This document shows, in pieces, positions 34,595 to 42,247 of a stretch of DNA of 64,000 nucleotides. The notes below the pieces were generated by a model, which saw only the letters and a list, made by a program, of their open reading frames with translations, did no database searches and had not been told where the DNA came from. Origin of the DNA: Candidatus Scybalocola faecigallinarum (lineage in GTDB: Bacteria; Bacillota; Clostridia; Lachnospirales; Lachnospiraceae). The position numbers and the translations under genes were made by a program. Positions within the stretch are counted from its first letter, which is position 1; each line of letters begins with the position of its first letter. The stretch is from the NCBI GenBank assembly GCA_018711005.1, contig DVIT01000019.1, forward strand, positions 1-64,000, written 5' to 3'.

Positions 34595-35422
34595 CTAATG
34601 ACGCCGCTCTAAGGTATATACATCCGTTCTGCGATGCTTTAACAGAGGCAGCTGCTCCCGCACACGATCTGCTTTTGAAAGATCCAGCTCTGTTACCTGT
34701 ATTCCCGCAGCCCCGTCCATTTGATGTATGACGTTCCCCCAGGGATCTGCCACGATGCTATGTCCCCAGGAAACATACCCGCCGCCTTCGTCCCGCGCCG
34801 GCGCTGTTCCCACAGCATAAACCTGATTATTTACAGCCTGGGAGCGAAACATCAGCTCCCAGTGGGCCGGTCCGGTGGTCATGTTAAAGGCGGCAGGTAC
34901 AAGGATCACCTTCGCTCCTGCCAAAGCCATAAGACGGCCCAGCTCCGGAAATCGGAAATCATAGCAGATACACAGGCCGAACCGCCCGAATACGGTATCA
35001 AACACCGTCACCTGATCTCCCGCAGACAGGACAGCGGATTCCTGAAAATGCTGTCCGCCCTCTACTGCAATGTCAAATAAGTGCATTTTCCTGTGCTTTG
35101 CAATCTGCCTTCCCTGAGAATCAAACACATACGCCGTATTATAAAGCCGTCCGTCTTTGTCTCTCTCCGGCATACTTCCTGCGGATAAATAGACCTGATA
35201 TTTTTCAGCAAATGCCCTGCAGGACTGCCACAAAGGCCCCTGTTCTTCCTGAGCATACCGGGGAAAGCTTTCCACGGCATAAGGGCAGGCAAACATTTCC
35301 GGCAATGCGATCATTCCGGCGCCCATATGAACAGCCCTGGCGCCCATGTCTTCCATACAGTCCACCGCATCCTTTATCTGTTCAAACACCGGCATTTGCA
35401 GCTGGGCTAATTTAAAAAGCAT
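34595..35422 (-). CDS. carbon-nitrogen hydrolase (nitrilase superfamily, omega-amidase-like)
   Basis: 275 residues. The catalytic triad is visible: Glu42 in ALPEMFACPY, Lys112 in KHRKMHLFD and Cys153 in LCICYDFRFPE. The overall pattern fits the Nit2/omega-amidase branch, which hydrolyses omega-amides such as alpha-ketoglutaramate, but related amidases cannot be excluded. The start is MLFKLAQLQM (35422) after AGGAAAGG; the ORF-track start at 35473 is upstream. It is a single cytoplasmic enzyme, convergent with the decayed ubiD/ubiX genes. Confidence 0.9.
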   Translation of the reverse strand: MLFKLAQLQMPVFEQIKDAVDCMEDMGARAVHMGAGMIALPEMFACPYAVESFPRYAQEEQGPLWQSCRAFAEKYQVYLSAGSMPERDKDGRLYNTAYVFDSQGRQIAKHRKMHLFDIAVEGGQHFQESAVLSAGDQVTVFDTVFGRFGLCICYDFRFPELGRLMALAGAKVILVPAAFNMTTGPAHWELMFRSQAVNNQVYAVGTAPARDEGGGYVSWGHSIVADPWGNVIHQMDGAAGIQVTELDLSKADRVREQLPLLKHRRTDVYTLERRH

Positions 35423-35538
35423 TCTATCACAACCTTTCCTAAAACACCTGGTGTCTTTACATATAGCCATCATTTACCTCCTATGATACAATAGTCTTAT
35501 GAATAATGCCAGAAAAAAGTAATGGAGGTGGATACACC

Positions 35539-36174
35539 ATGCCCGCAGGAATGATCCGTCAGAATGAAGTTACCGATTATGTAATCCATGAAGCAGCCTG
35601 CCCAAGATGCAAAGGCAGCTTTAATGCCCCAATGAAACGCAGCGTTGCCACCGGTTATATTCTCAGCATTCCGTTTATAAAATCTACCGGACGCCGCTAC
35701 ACCTGCTGCCCTCACTGCGGTATTTACTACACATTCTCCCCGTCAGTATACCGGAAGATAAAAAAAGCGCCCTCCCCATCCCTTTTATATCAGGAATGTG
35801 AAAAGACGCTCTTTCATCAGCGCAAAATTTATGAACGATATACCCGGCCTTCCAAAAAGAAATCCTGGATTACCGCCCTGCTGGCGTTTTTCCTTGGACT
35901 GTTTGGATTGCAAAATGTATATATGGGACATTTGAAACGCTTTGCCATTAACGGATTTCTCCTCCTTGCAGGTATCCTCTGTTTTCGGCTGGCATTTACC
36001 TACGGAGAGGCTCTTGTGATCCCCTGTGCCCTGTGCCTTGCAGCAAATATCTACTGGGGCATGATCGATACAATCCGAATCCTTTCCGGCCATGCCAAAG
36101 ACTCCAAAGGCCTTTTTATCATGACCCGGAAACAATATAAAAAACGTATGAAATACCGGGCCTCCCTTTATTAA
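35539..36174 (+). CDS. TM2 domain protein with N-terminal zinc ribbon
   Basis: 211 residues. Two CxxC pairs (CPRCKGSF and CCPHCGIYY) form a likely zinc ribbon. A TM2 domain follows (SWITALLAFFLGLFGLQNVYMGHLKRFAINGFLLLAGILCF) and a third hydrophobic segment. The function is unknown. The start at 35539 has GGAGG ten bases upstream. It is convergent with the ABC transporter genes, with only 2 bp between the stops. Confidence 0.85.
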   Translation: MPAGMIRQNEVTDYVIHEAACPRCKGSFNAPMKRSVATGYILSIPFIKSTGRRYTCCPHCGIYYTFSPSVYRKIKKAPSPSLLYQECEKTLFHQRKIYERYTRPSKKKSWITALLAFFLGLFGLQNVYMGHLKRFAINGFLLLAGILCFRLAFTYGEALVIPCALCLAANIYWGMIDTIRILSGHAKDSKGLFIMTRKQYKKRMKYRASLY

Positions 36175-36176
36175 CG

Positions 36177-36980
36177 TTATGCAAACATCATCCGGTCATT
36201 AGCAAGCTCACTGCCGCTGGCCTGTTCAAATTTCTCCAAAAGATCGGATACTTTAAGCTTCATCTTTGGCTCTCCGGCCACATCGTAAATGATCCGCCCT
36301 TCATGCATCATAATAAGGCGGTTGCCGTGGGCAATAGCATCTTTCATATTGTGGGTGACCATCATGGCTGTCAGATGATTTTCAGCAATGATCTTATCGG
36401 AAATGGCCAAAACCTTCTGAGCCGTCTTAGGATCCAGAGCTGCTGTGTGCTCATCCAGCAGCAGCAGCTTTGGCTTTTGAATGGCTGCCATTAAAAGGGT
36501 AATGGCCTGACGCTGGCCTCCGGATAAAAGCCCCACCTTGGTGGCCATACGGGATTCCAGCCCAAGATCCAGGGACTTTAACAGCTCGCAATAATGGGCC
36601 CGCTCTTTCCGGGTAATCCCCCAGCGCAGTGTACGGCGCTGGCCCCTGCGGGCAGCGATAGCCATATTTTCATCGATCGCCATAGTGGCTGCGGTTCCGG
36701 TCATAGGATCCTGGAACACCCGGCCCAGGTATTTTGCCCGTTTATGCTCCGGCAGACGGGTCACATCGATCCCATCAATCACGATTTTCCCATCGTCCAC
36801 CGGCCACACACCGGCCACAGCATTAAGCATAGTAGACTTTCCGGCGCCATTGCCGCCAATGATGGTAACAAAATCCCCTTCATTGAGCCTGAGCCCGACA
36901 CCATTTAAGGCAATCTTTTCGTTAATCGTCCCGGCATTAAATGTTTTATGTATATTTTCCAATTCCAGCATATAACTCAT
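36177..36980 (-). CDS. ABC transporter ATP-binding protein (TrpXYZ-like importer)
   Basis: 267 residues with Walker A IGGNGAGKST, signature LLSGGQRQAI and Walker B KLLLLDEHTAALDPKT. It is the ATPase of a three-gene importer. Its start overlaps the permease stop by 4 bp, giving translational coupling. Systems with this binding protein family transport aromatic amino acids (tryptophan or tyrosine) in streptococci and other Firmicutes; the substrate here is inferred. Confidence 0.92.
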   Translation of the reverse strand: MSYMLELENIHKTFNAGTINEKIALNGVGLRLNEGDFVTIIGGNGAGKSTMLNAVAGVWPVDDGKIVIDGIDVTRLPEHKRAKYLGRVFQDPMTGTAATMAIDENMAIAARRGQRRTLRWGITRKERAHYCELLKSLDLGLESRMATKVGLLSGGQRQAITLLMAAIQKPKLLLLDEHTAALDPKTAQKVLAISDKIIAENHLTAMMVTHNMKDAIAHGNRLIMMHEGRIIYDVAGEPKMKLKVSDLLEKFEQASGSELANDRMMFA

Positions 36981-37936
36981 TTCCCCGGCACCGCCTTTCT
37001 CTTACGGCCATACTTTCCTTTCAGATAGGGAATGGCCAGGAAACAGGCCACCACAACAGCCGAGAACAGTTTCATATAGTCCTGAGGCATTTTCAGCCAT
37101 AACACTACAGCAATGACCATATAGTAAATGATGGCGCCAATGATCACGGACATCATTGTATAGGCAAATGCCAGCCCCCGGCCGGCACATAGCTTTGCAA
37201 ACAGCACTTCACCAATGATCACCGCCGCCAGACCGATAACGATAGCGCCGCGGCCCATATTTACATCTGCAGAGCCCTGGTACTGGGCATAAAGGCCGCC
37301 GCACAATCCTACAAGTCCGTTGGACAGCATCAGCGCCAGCACCTTCATAAAATTGGTGCTAATGCCCTGGGCCCTGGACATATTTGGATTGCAGCCGGTG
37401 GTACGGATTGCGCCTCCAAGCTCGGTTCCGAAAAACCAGTACAAAATTCCAATAAGGATTAAACATCCAACAATAAGTCCTGCAAAAAACATTACCCGGG
37501 TCGTCATATCTCCGGTAACATAACGCAGCGATGCCACAAGGGGATACTGATCCACATTGATGCCCTGGTTAGCCTTTCCCATAATCCCAAGGTTTATGGA
37601 ATACAGGGAAATCTGAGTCAGGATCCCGGCCAGAATCCCCGGAATCCCAAGTAATGTATGCAAAAGTCCTGTTGCCAGTCCGGCCAGCATTCCCGCCAAA
37701 AACGCAAACACCAGGGCCAGGGCCGGATGGACACCGCCGCGGATAAGCATAACAGCCACGGCGCCGCCGGTAGCTAAGGAACCGTCTACGGTCAGATCCG
37801 CAAAATCCAGCAAACGGAAGGTTATAAAAACACCTAAAGCCATGATCCCCCAGATCAGCCCCTGAGCCACATTTCCCGGAAGGGAACGGGCCAGGGCCGC
37901 CGGGTCTAAAGAAGCAAAATATTCAAGCATATTCAT
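36977..37936 (-). CDS. ABC transporter permease (TrpXYZ-like importer)
   Basis: 319 residues with about eight to nine membrane segments and the branched-chain-type permease pattern (FRLLDFADLTVDGSLATGGAVAVMLI ... LAGILTQISLYSINLGIMGKANQG ... GLVGLCGGLYAQYQGSADVNMGRGAIVIGLAAVIIGE). It lies between the binding-protein and ATPase genes, with a 9-bp gap upstream and a 4-bp overlap downstream. Confidence 0.92.
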   Translation of the reverse strand: MNMLEYFASLDPAALARSLPGNVAQGLIWGIMALGVFITFRLLDFADLTVDGSLATGGAVAVMLIRGGVHPALALVFAFLAGMLAGLATGLLHTLLGIPGILAGILTQISLYSINLGIMGKANQGINVDQYPLVASLRYVTGDMTTRVMFFAGLIVGCLILIGILYWFFGTELGGAIRTTGCNPNMSRAQGISTNFMKVLALMLSNGLVGLCGGLYAQYQGSADVNMGRGAIVIGLAAVIIGEVLFAKLCAGRGLAFAYTMMSVIIGAIIYYMVIAVVLWLKMPQDYMKLFSAVVVACFLAIPYLKGKYGRKRKAVPGK

Positions 37937-37945
37937 CCGGCCTTT

Positions 37946-39019
37946 CTACTGTGCTTCAATGGCTACATAATCGTCAGGGACGGTGATCCCCAGAGCTTCG
38001 CACAGATCTGCATTGTATTTTTTCTCTACAGTAGGTGCAAATTCCACTTCCATTGTGGAAATATCCGCCTGGTTTACAAGAATATCGTAAGCCATTTCTC
38101 CGGCTTTATATCCAATATCGTAGTAATCGATGGATAATGTGGCAATACCGCAGCCCCGGCAAAGGTTTTCCTCTCCGGCAATAACAGGAATCCCTGCAGG
38201 TTCGCAAATATTGTTAATGATCTCTGTATTGGAGGCCATCGTATTATCTGTAGGAATATAAAGGGCATCGCACTCTGTCGTAGCAGCAGTTACCACAGAC
38301 TGAATCTCATTAGAATCCGCCGCTGTATATTCGGCATACTCAATGCCGTCTTCCTCAAGGGCTTTGGCAAATTCCTGAGCCTGATAAGCGGAGTTTGCTT
38401 CTGCAGAACAATATACAATACCCACTTTGGTTACTTCCGGAACAAGCTCTAAAAGCATATCCTCCTGCTGGTCAATAGGCGCCAGATCGCTGGTACCTGA
38501 AATATTCGTTCCGCTGGCTCCTGTCCAGTCTGTAATATCCAGGGCCGCGCCAAAATCTGTAATGGATGTTCCCAAAATAGGGATCGTATTTGTGGCTGCT
38601 GCCGCGCTCTGGAGGGCCGTGGTGCCATTAGCCAGGATCAGATCCACATCGGATGCTACATAATTATTAACAATGGTCGCACAGTTGGCCTGCTCGCCCT
38701 GGGCATTTTGTACTTCAAACTTCACATAATCTGCGCCAAACAGCTCTGTACATGCGTCCTGAAAGCCTTGTGTCGCCGCGTCCAGAGCATCATGCTCCAC
38801 CTGCTGGCAAATACCGATGGTATATACCGTACCGGACGCAGCCCCATCAGAGGCGTCAGAAGCAGCTGCGCTGTCTTGTCCTGCCCCGGTCTCACTAACT
38901 GCTGCAGAATCCGCCTGGGAATCTCCGGCAGATGAGGAATCGGCTGTCCCTCCGCCGCATCCGGCCAGAAGGGATGCTCCCATGGCACATGATAAAAATA
39001 AAGCTAAACCTTTTTTCAT
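37946..39019 (-). CDS. ABC transporter substrate-binding lipoprotein (TrpX-like)
   Basis: 357 residues. The signal peptide MKKGLALFLSCAMGASLLAGC ends in a lipobox (Cys21), then an Ala/Ser-rich linker and an ABC_sub_bind domain (YTIGICQQVEHDALDAATQGFQDAC ... LILANGTTALQSAAAATNTIPILGTSITDFG ... VGIVYCSAEANSAYQAQEF). It captures substrate outside the membrane for the permease/ATPase pair downstream. It is the first gene of the operon, behind a strong promoter. I looked for a T-box in the leader and did not see one. Confidence 0.93.
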   Translation of the reverse strand: MKKGLALFLSCAMGASLLAGCGGGTADSSSAGDSQADSAAVSETGAGQDSAAASDASDGAASGTVYTIGICQQVEHDALDAATQGFQDACTELFGADYVKFEVQNAQGEQANCATIVNNYVASDVDLILANGTTALQSAAAATNTIPILGTSITDFGAALDITDWTGASGTNISGTSDLAPIDQQEDMLLELVPEVTKVGIVYCSAEANSAYQAQEFAKALEEDGIEYAEYTAADSNEIQSVVTAATTECDALYIPTDNTMASNTEIINNICEPAGIPVIAGEENLCRGCGIATLSIDYYDIGYKAGEMAYDILVNQADISTMEVEFAPTVEKKYNADLCEALGITVPDDYVAIEAQ

Positions 39020-39188
39020 TGATATTCTCCTCTCCCTGAAATAATAATGCTATGTGTTTAAAGCAGCCTGCCGCCCCGTTACAACAATCCTATGCTGCTC
39101 ATGGGGATTGCATTTGGAAATTGTTTTGCTTTTTTACTTTAAACTTTTGCAGTTAGACGCTTTAAAGCATTAAATCAACGTATGTAAC

Positions 39189-39217
39189 ATTATACTCCCG
39201 AATGGAGAAATTATCAA
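39189..39217 (-). promoter_or_regulatory. promoter of the TrpXYZ-like operon
   Basis: TTGATA (39217-39212), a 17-bp spacer and TATAAT (39194-39189), about 170 nt before the lipoprotein start. The leader between them has a few weak stems only. Confidence 0.7.
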
Positions 39218-39234
39218 GCCCTAAAAATCACATT

Positions 39235-39301
39235 GGCCCGGCCTGCGCGTTACTATTCACAGCCACCCACCCGCATGCGCAGCAAATGCTCAGGCCGGGC
39301 C
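39235..39301. terminator. GC-rich hairpin between the ABC operon and the acetyltransferase
   Basis: GGCCCGGCCT pairs with AGGCCGGGCC. The loop contains CGTTACTATTCAC, a 13-mer that also occurs inverted at 161-173. There is no T-run, so it may be a repeat rather than a terminator. Confidence 0.4.
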
Positions 39302-39326
39302 GTCGTCGGATACTATGGATTCAGTT

Positions 39327-39965
39327 TTAAAGGTCATCCACATCCGGAAGCTTTTCAATAACAGACCATGCCTCCGGATCAAATTCCCTGTCTTTATAAT
39401 AATACTTTTTGTCTGCCTCAGTAATCTTACGGATCACTTTACACGGATTTCCTCCGGCAATAACCCAGTCCGGAATATCCTTTGTCACAACGCTCCCTGC
39501 GCCGATGACCGTATTGCTTCCGATGTGGACACCGGGAAGGATGACGGTGTTGCCCCCGATCCAGACATTATCACCAATCGTCACTTCAATGCCATACTCA
39601 TAAGCGGAATTTCTGGATACCGGATGAACCGGATGACCTGCGGTATAAATTGCCACATTCGGCGCCATCTGGCAGTTGTCGCCAATAGTTACTTTGGCCA
39701 CATCAATAATGGTACAGTTATAATTTGCAAAAAAGTTTTTTCCCACTTCAATGTGGCTGCCATAATCACAGTAAAATGGCGGATTAATAAATGCGCCATC
39801 GGATTTCCCTAAAAGCTCCTTAACAATCCTGCTGATTGATTCAAAATCCGACCGGTCCACAGTATTTAACTCCTGCATCAGCTTTCTTGTCCGCTTCTGC
39901 TCAGCCATCACCGCCTCATCAGAAATATATGCCATCTGCCGGTCTCTGCGTTCAATATTATCCAT
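39327..39965 (-). CDS. sugar O-acetyltransferase (maltose/galactoside acetyltransferase family)
   Basis: 212 residues. An N-terminal helical Mac domain (RDRQMAYISDEAVMAEQKRTRKLMQELN) is followed by a left-handed beta-helix of hexapeptide repeats (IEVGKNFFANYNCTIID ... VTIGDNVWIGGNTVILPGVHIGSNTVIGAGSVVTKDIP). The catalytic His is in YTAGHPVHP. It acetylates sugars from acetyl-CoA, possibly for detoxification. Its 5' leader carries GGGGATACCTGTATG, shared with the glnN leader repeats. It is divergent from the MATE gene. Confidence 0.93.
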   Translation of the reverse strand: MDNIERRDRQMAYISDEAVMAEQKRTRKLMQELNTVDRSDFESISRIVKELLGKSDGAFINPPFYCDYGSHIEVGKNFFANYNCTIIDVAKVTIGDNCQMAPNVAIYTAGHPVHPVSRNSAYEYGIEVTIGDNVWIGGNTVILPGVHIGSNTVIGAGSVVTKDIPDWVIAGGNPCKVIRKITEADKKYYYKDREFDPEAWSVIEKLPDVDDL

Positions 39966-39989
39966 CCTTTGATTTCCTCCTTTTCGGCC

Positions 39990-40060
39990 TGATCTTTAAG
40001 GCCATACAGGTATCCCCGGAGGGGCCCCTTTGGGTCCTGTCTGTACCGGGCCTTCATTGT
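39990..40060 (-). promoter_or_regulatory. hairpin leader of the sugar acetyltransferase gene
   Basis: On the minus strand CCCAAAGGGG and CCCCTCCGGGG form two short hairpins followed by ATACCTGTATGGCC. GGGGATACCTGTATG is identical to the glnN tandem repeat core. The AAGGAGG ribosome site lies about 30 nt downstream. Confidence 0.5.
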
Positions 40061-40203
40061 TTATATGATAAAGGCTTTTCCGGATTTTATCTATCACTAT
40101 CTTTGCAGATTGTATAACAATCTTGCTGCAATGAACATATTGACAATTTCCGCCAAATATGATAACACATTTTTGGATTATCGAATAATGTGAGGGGAAT
40201 ATC

Positions 40204-41574
40204 ATGACAGAAACAACAAAAACATCAGCTGCAAAAAATTCTATTACTGAGGGTACAATATGGAAGCAGCTGCTTATCTTTTTCTTTCCTATTTTATTGG
40301 GAACTTTTTTTCAGCAGATCTACAATACGGCAGATGCCATGGTTGTGGGCCGTTTTGTAGGCAAAGAAGCACTTGCCTGTGTGGGAGGCTCTACAGCTCA
40401 GATCATTAATCTGATCGTAGGCTTTTTTGTTGGCCTTTCCTCCGGCGCTACTGTTGTTTTGGCCCAGTATTACGGTGCAAAGGATGAAAATAATGTAAGC
40501 CGGGCCATGCACACAGCTGCTGCATTTGCCATTATGGGCGGTCTGATCATCACCGTCCTTGGCATCATCCTGACACCTCAAATGCTGGCTCTGCTTAACA
40601 CGCCTGAAAACCTCATGGAAGGCTCTGCCCTGTACCTTCGGATTTATTTTGCAGGAGCTATCTTTGTATTTATTTACAATATCGGATCCGGCCTTTTACG
40701 GGCTGTGGGCGATTCCAAACGCCCCCTGTATTTTCTTATTATATGCTGCTGCCTAAATATCATTCTGGACCTGGTACTGGTAGTCGGCGCCCATATGGGC
40801 GTGGCCGGCGTGGCTGTGGGTACATTTATTTCCCAGGGTGTCAGCGCCATATTGATCATCATAACATTAATGCGCACGAAGGATATGTACCAGCTTAAGC
40901 CTGGAAAGATCCATATTTACGGCAGTATCTTTAAGTCCCTGCTGCACATCGGCCTTCCGGCAGGACTGGAATCGGTTTTGTATACCATTTCCAACATGAT
41001 CATCCAGGCATCGTTAAATTCTTTTGGTACAGATACCGTTGCCGCCTGGACAGCTTACGGCAAAATGGATTCCATGTTCTGGATGGTCTTAAGCGCTTTT
41101 GGTATTTCCATCACCACCTTTGTCGGCCAGAACTTTGGCGCCAGAAAATACGATCGGATGCGCAAAAGCGTCCGTGTATGTCTCGGTCTGGCCATTGGCG
41201 TATCCCTGATACTTACGTTGTTTTTCATATTCCTGGGACAATATGTATTTATGCTTTTTACTACAGATACCAGCGTTATTGATATTGGTATGGGGATCAT
41301 GAGGATCATGCTGCCGGGATATACCATCTATGTCTTTATTGAAATTTTAGCCGGAGCCCTGCGGGGTACCGGTGATGTGATCATCCCTATGATCATCACC
41401 TGCGGCGGCATTTGCGTACTCCGCGTCGTCTGGATCCTGATCGCCATGCCTATGCGGCCGCAGATCAGTACCATTATTTTCAGCTACCCGATCTCATGGA
41501 TCATTACAGCAGTGCTGTTTATTTTGTACTATACTTTCCGCCAGCGCCAGCAAATACGGAGAGAAAAGGCGTAA
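40204..41574 (+). CDS. MATE family efflux transporter
   Basis: 456 residues with 12 predicted membrane segments in two homologous halves (FFPILLGTFFQQIYNTADAMVVGRFVGKEALACVG ... LLHIGLPAGLESVLYTISNMIIQASLNSFG). This is the NorM/DinF-type MATE fold, exporting drugs or cationic compounds with Na+ or H+. The ribosome site GAGGGG precedes ATG. It is a single gene; a very short gap separates it from the convergent ABC exporter genes. Confidence 0.93.
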   Translation: MTETTKTSAAKNSITEGTIWKQLLIFFFPILLGTFFQQIYNTADAMVVGRFVGKEALACVGGSTAQIINLIVGFFVGLSSGATVVLAQYYGAKDENNVSRAMHTAAAFAIMGGLIITVLGIILTPQMLALLNTPENLMEGSALYLRIYFAGAIFVFIYNIGSGLLRAVGDSKRPLYFLIICCCLNIILDLVLVVGAHMGVAGVAVGTFISQGVSAILIIITLMRTKDMYQLKPGKIHIYGSIFKSLLHIGLPAGLESVLYTISNMIIQASLNSFGTDTVAAWTAYGKMDSMFWMVLSAFGISITTFVGQNFGARKYDRMRKSVRVCLGLAIGVSLILTLFFIFLGQYVFMLFTTDTSVIDIGMGIMRIMLPGYTIYVFIEILAGALRGTGDVIIPMIITCGGICVLRVVWILIAMPMRPQISTIIFSYPISWIITAVLFILYYTFRQRQQIRREKA

Positions 41575-41599
41575 ACAGGCCTGATCCCGGCGGCAAAAA

Positions 41600-42244
41600 T
41601 CAGCCCCGAATCTCCACCACCCGGTCCGCCTGGCGGGCCAGATCCATGCTGTGGGTCACCATGATCACGGTCTTTTTATACTTCCGGCACAGTCCTTTAA
41701 GCAGGTTAAAGGAAATCTGGGCCGACTGCTCATCCAAAGCCCCGGTAGGCTCATCCGCCAGGATCAGCTTCCCGGGCTTTAGCATTGTCCGGGCCAGGGC
41801 CACCCTTTGCTGCTCGCCGCCGGACAGTGTGTTGACCGGAGCATTTTTAAGCTTCCGCAAATGAACCGCTTCCAAAATACGGTTCATCTCCGCTTCCTTC
41901 TCTTTTGCAGGAATCCGTACAAAATGCATGGCCAGCATAAGATTTTGTGCCACTGTCAGATCCGTGACCAAAGCAAACGACTGAAACAGATAGTTAATTA
42001 TATTTCTCCGAAACAGCGTGGCTTTCCTGCTGTCCGGCCGGGGAACCGGCTGGCCGAACACACGGATCTCCCCCTGATCCCAGGACTCCAGAGCCCCGAT
42101 CATATTTAAAAGCGTGGACTTCCCGCAGCCGGAAGGTCCGGTCACTGCCACCAGCTCCCCTTCATTGACATTAAGCTTAATATGATCAAAAATTTTTCTT
42201 GATCCATAGTTTTTGGAAACATCTTTAATTTCTACAGCATACAT
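41600..42244 (-). CDS. ABC transporter ATP-binding protein (MacB/bacteriocin-export type)
   Basis: 214 residues with Walker A GPSGCGKST, signature LSGGEQQRVALARTML and Walker B LILADEPTGALDEQS, the pattern of the LolD/MacB-type ATPases. It is the last gene of an operon with the DUF1430 membrane protein 3 bp upstream, so the two probably form one exporter or peptide-resistance complex. Confidence 0.92.
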   Translation of the reverse strand: MYAVEIKDVSKNYGSRKIFDHIKLNVNEGELVAVTGPSGCGKSTLLNMIGALESWDQGEIRVFGQPVPRPDSRKATLFRRNIINYLFQSFALVTDLTVAQNLMLAMHFVRIPAKEKEAEMNRILEAVHLRKLKNAPVNTLSGGEQQRVALARTMLKPGKLILADEPTGALDEQSAQISFNLLKGLCRKYKKTVIMVTHSMDLARQADRVVEIRG

Positions 42245-42247
42245 GTC

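Noticed and set aside
39020-39188. T-box or tryptophan leader peptide before the TrpXYZ-like operon
   Set aside because: No AGGGTGGNACCGCG-type sequence, specifier stem or Trp-rich short ORF was seen.
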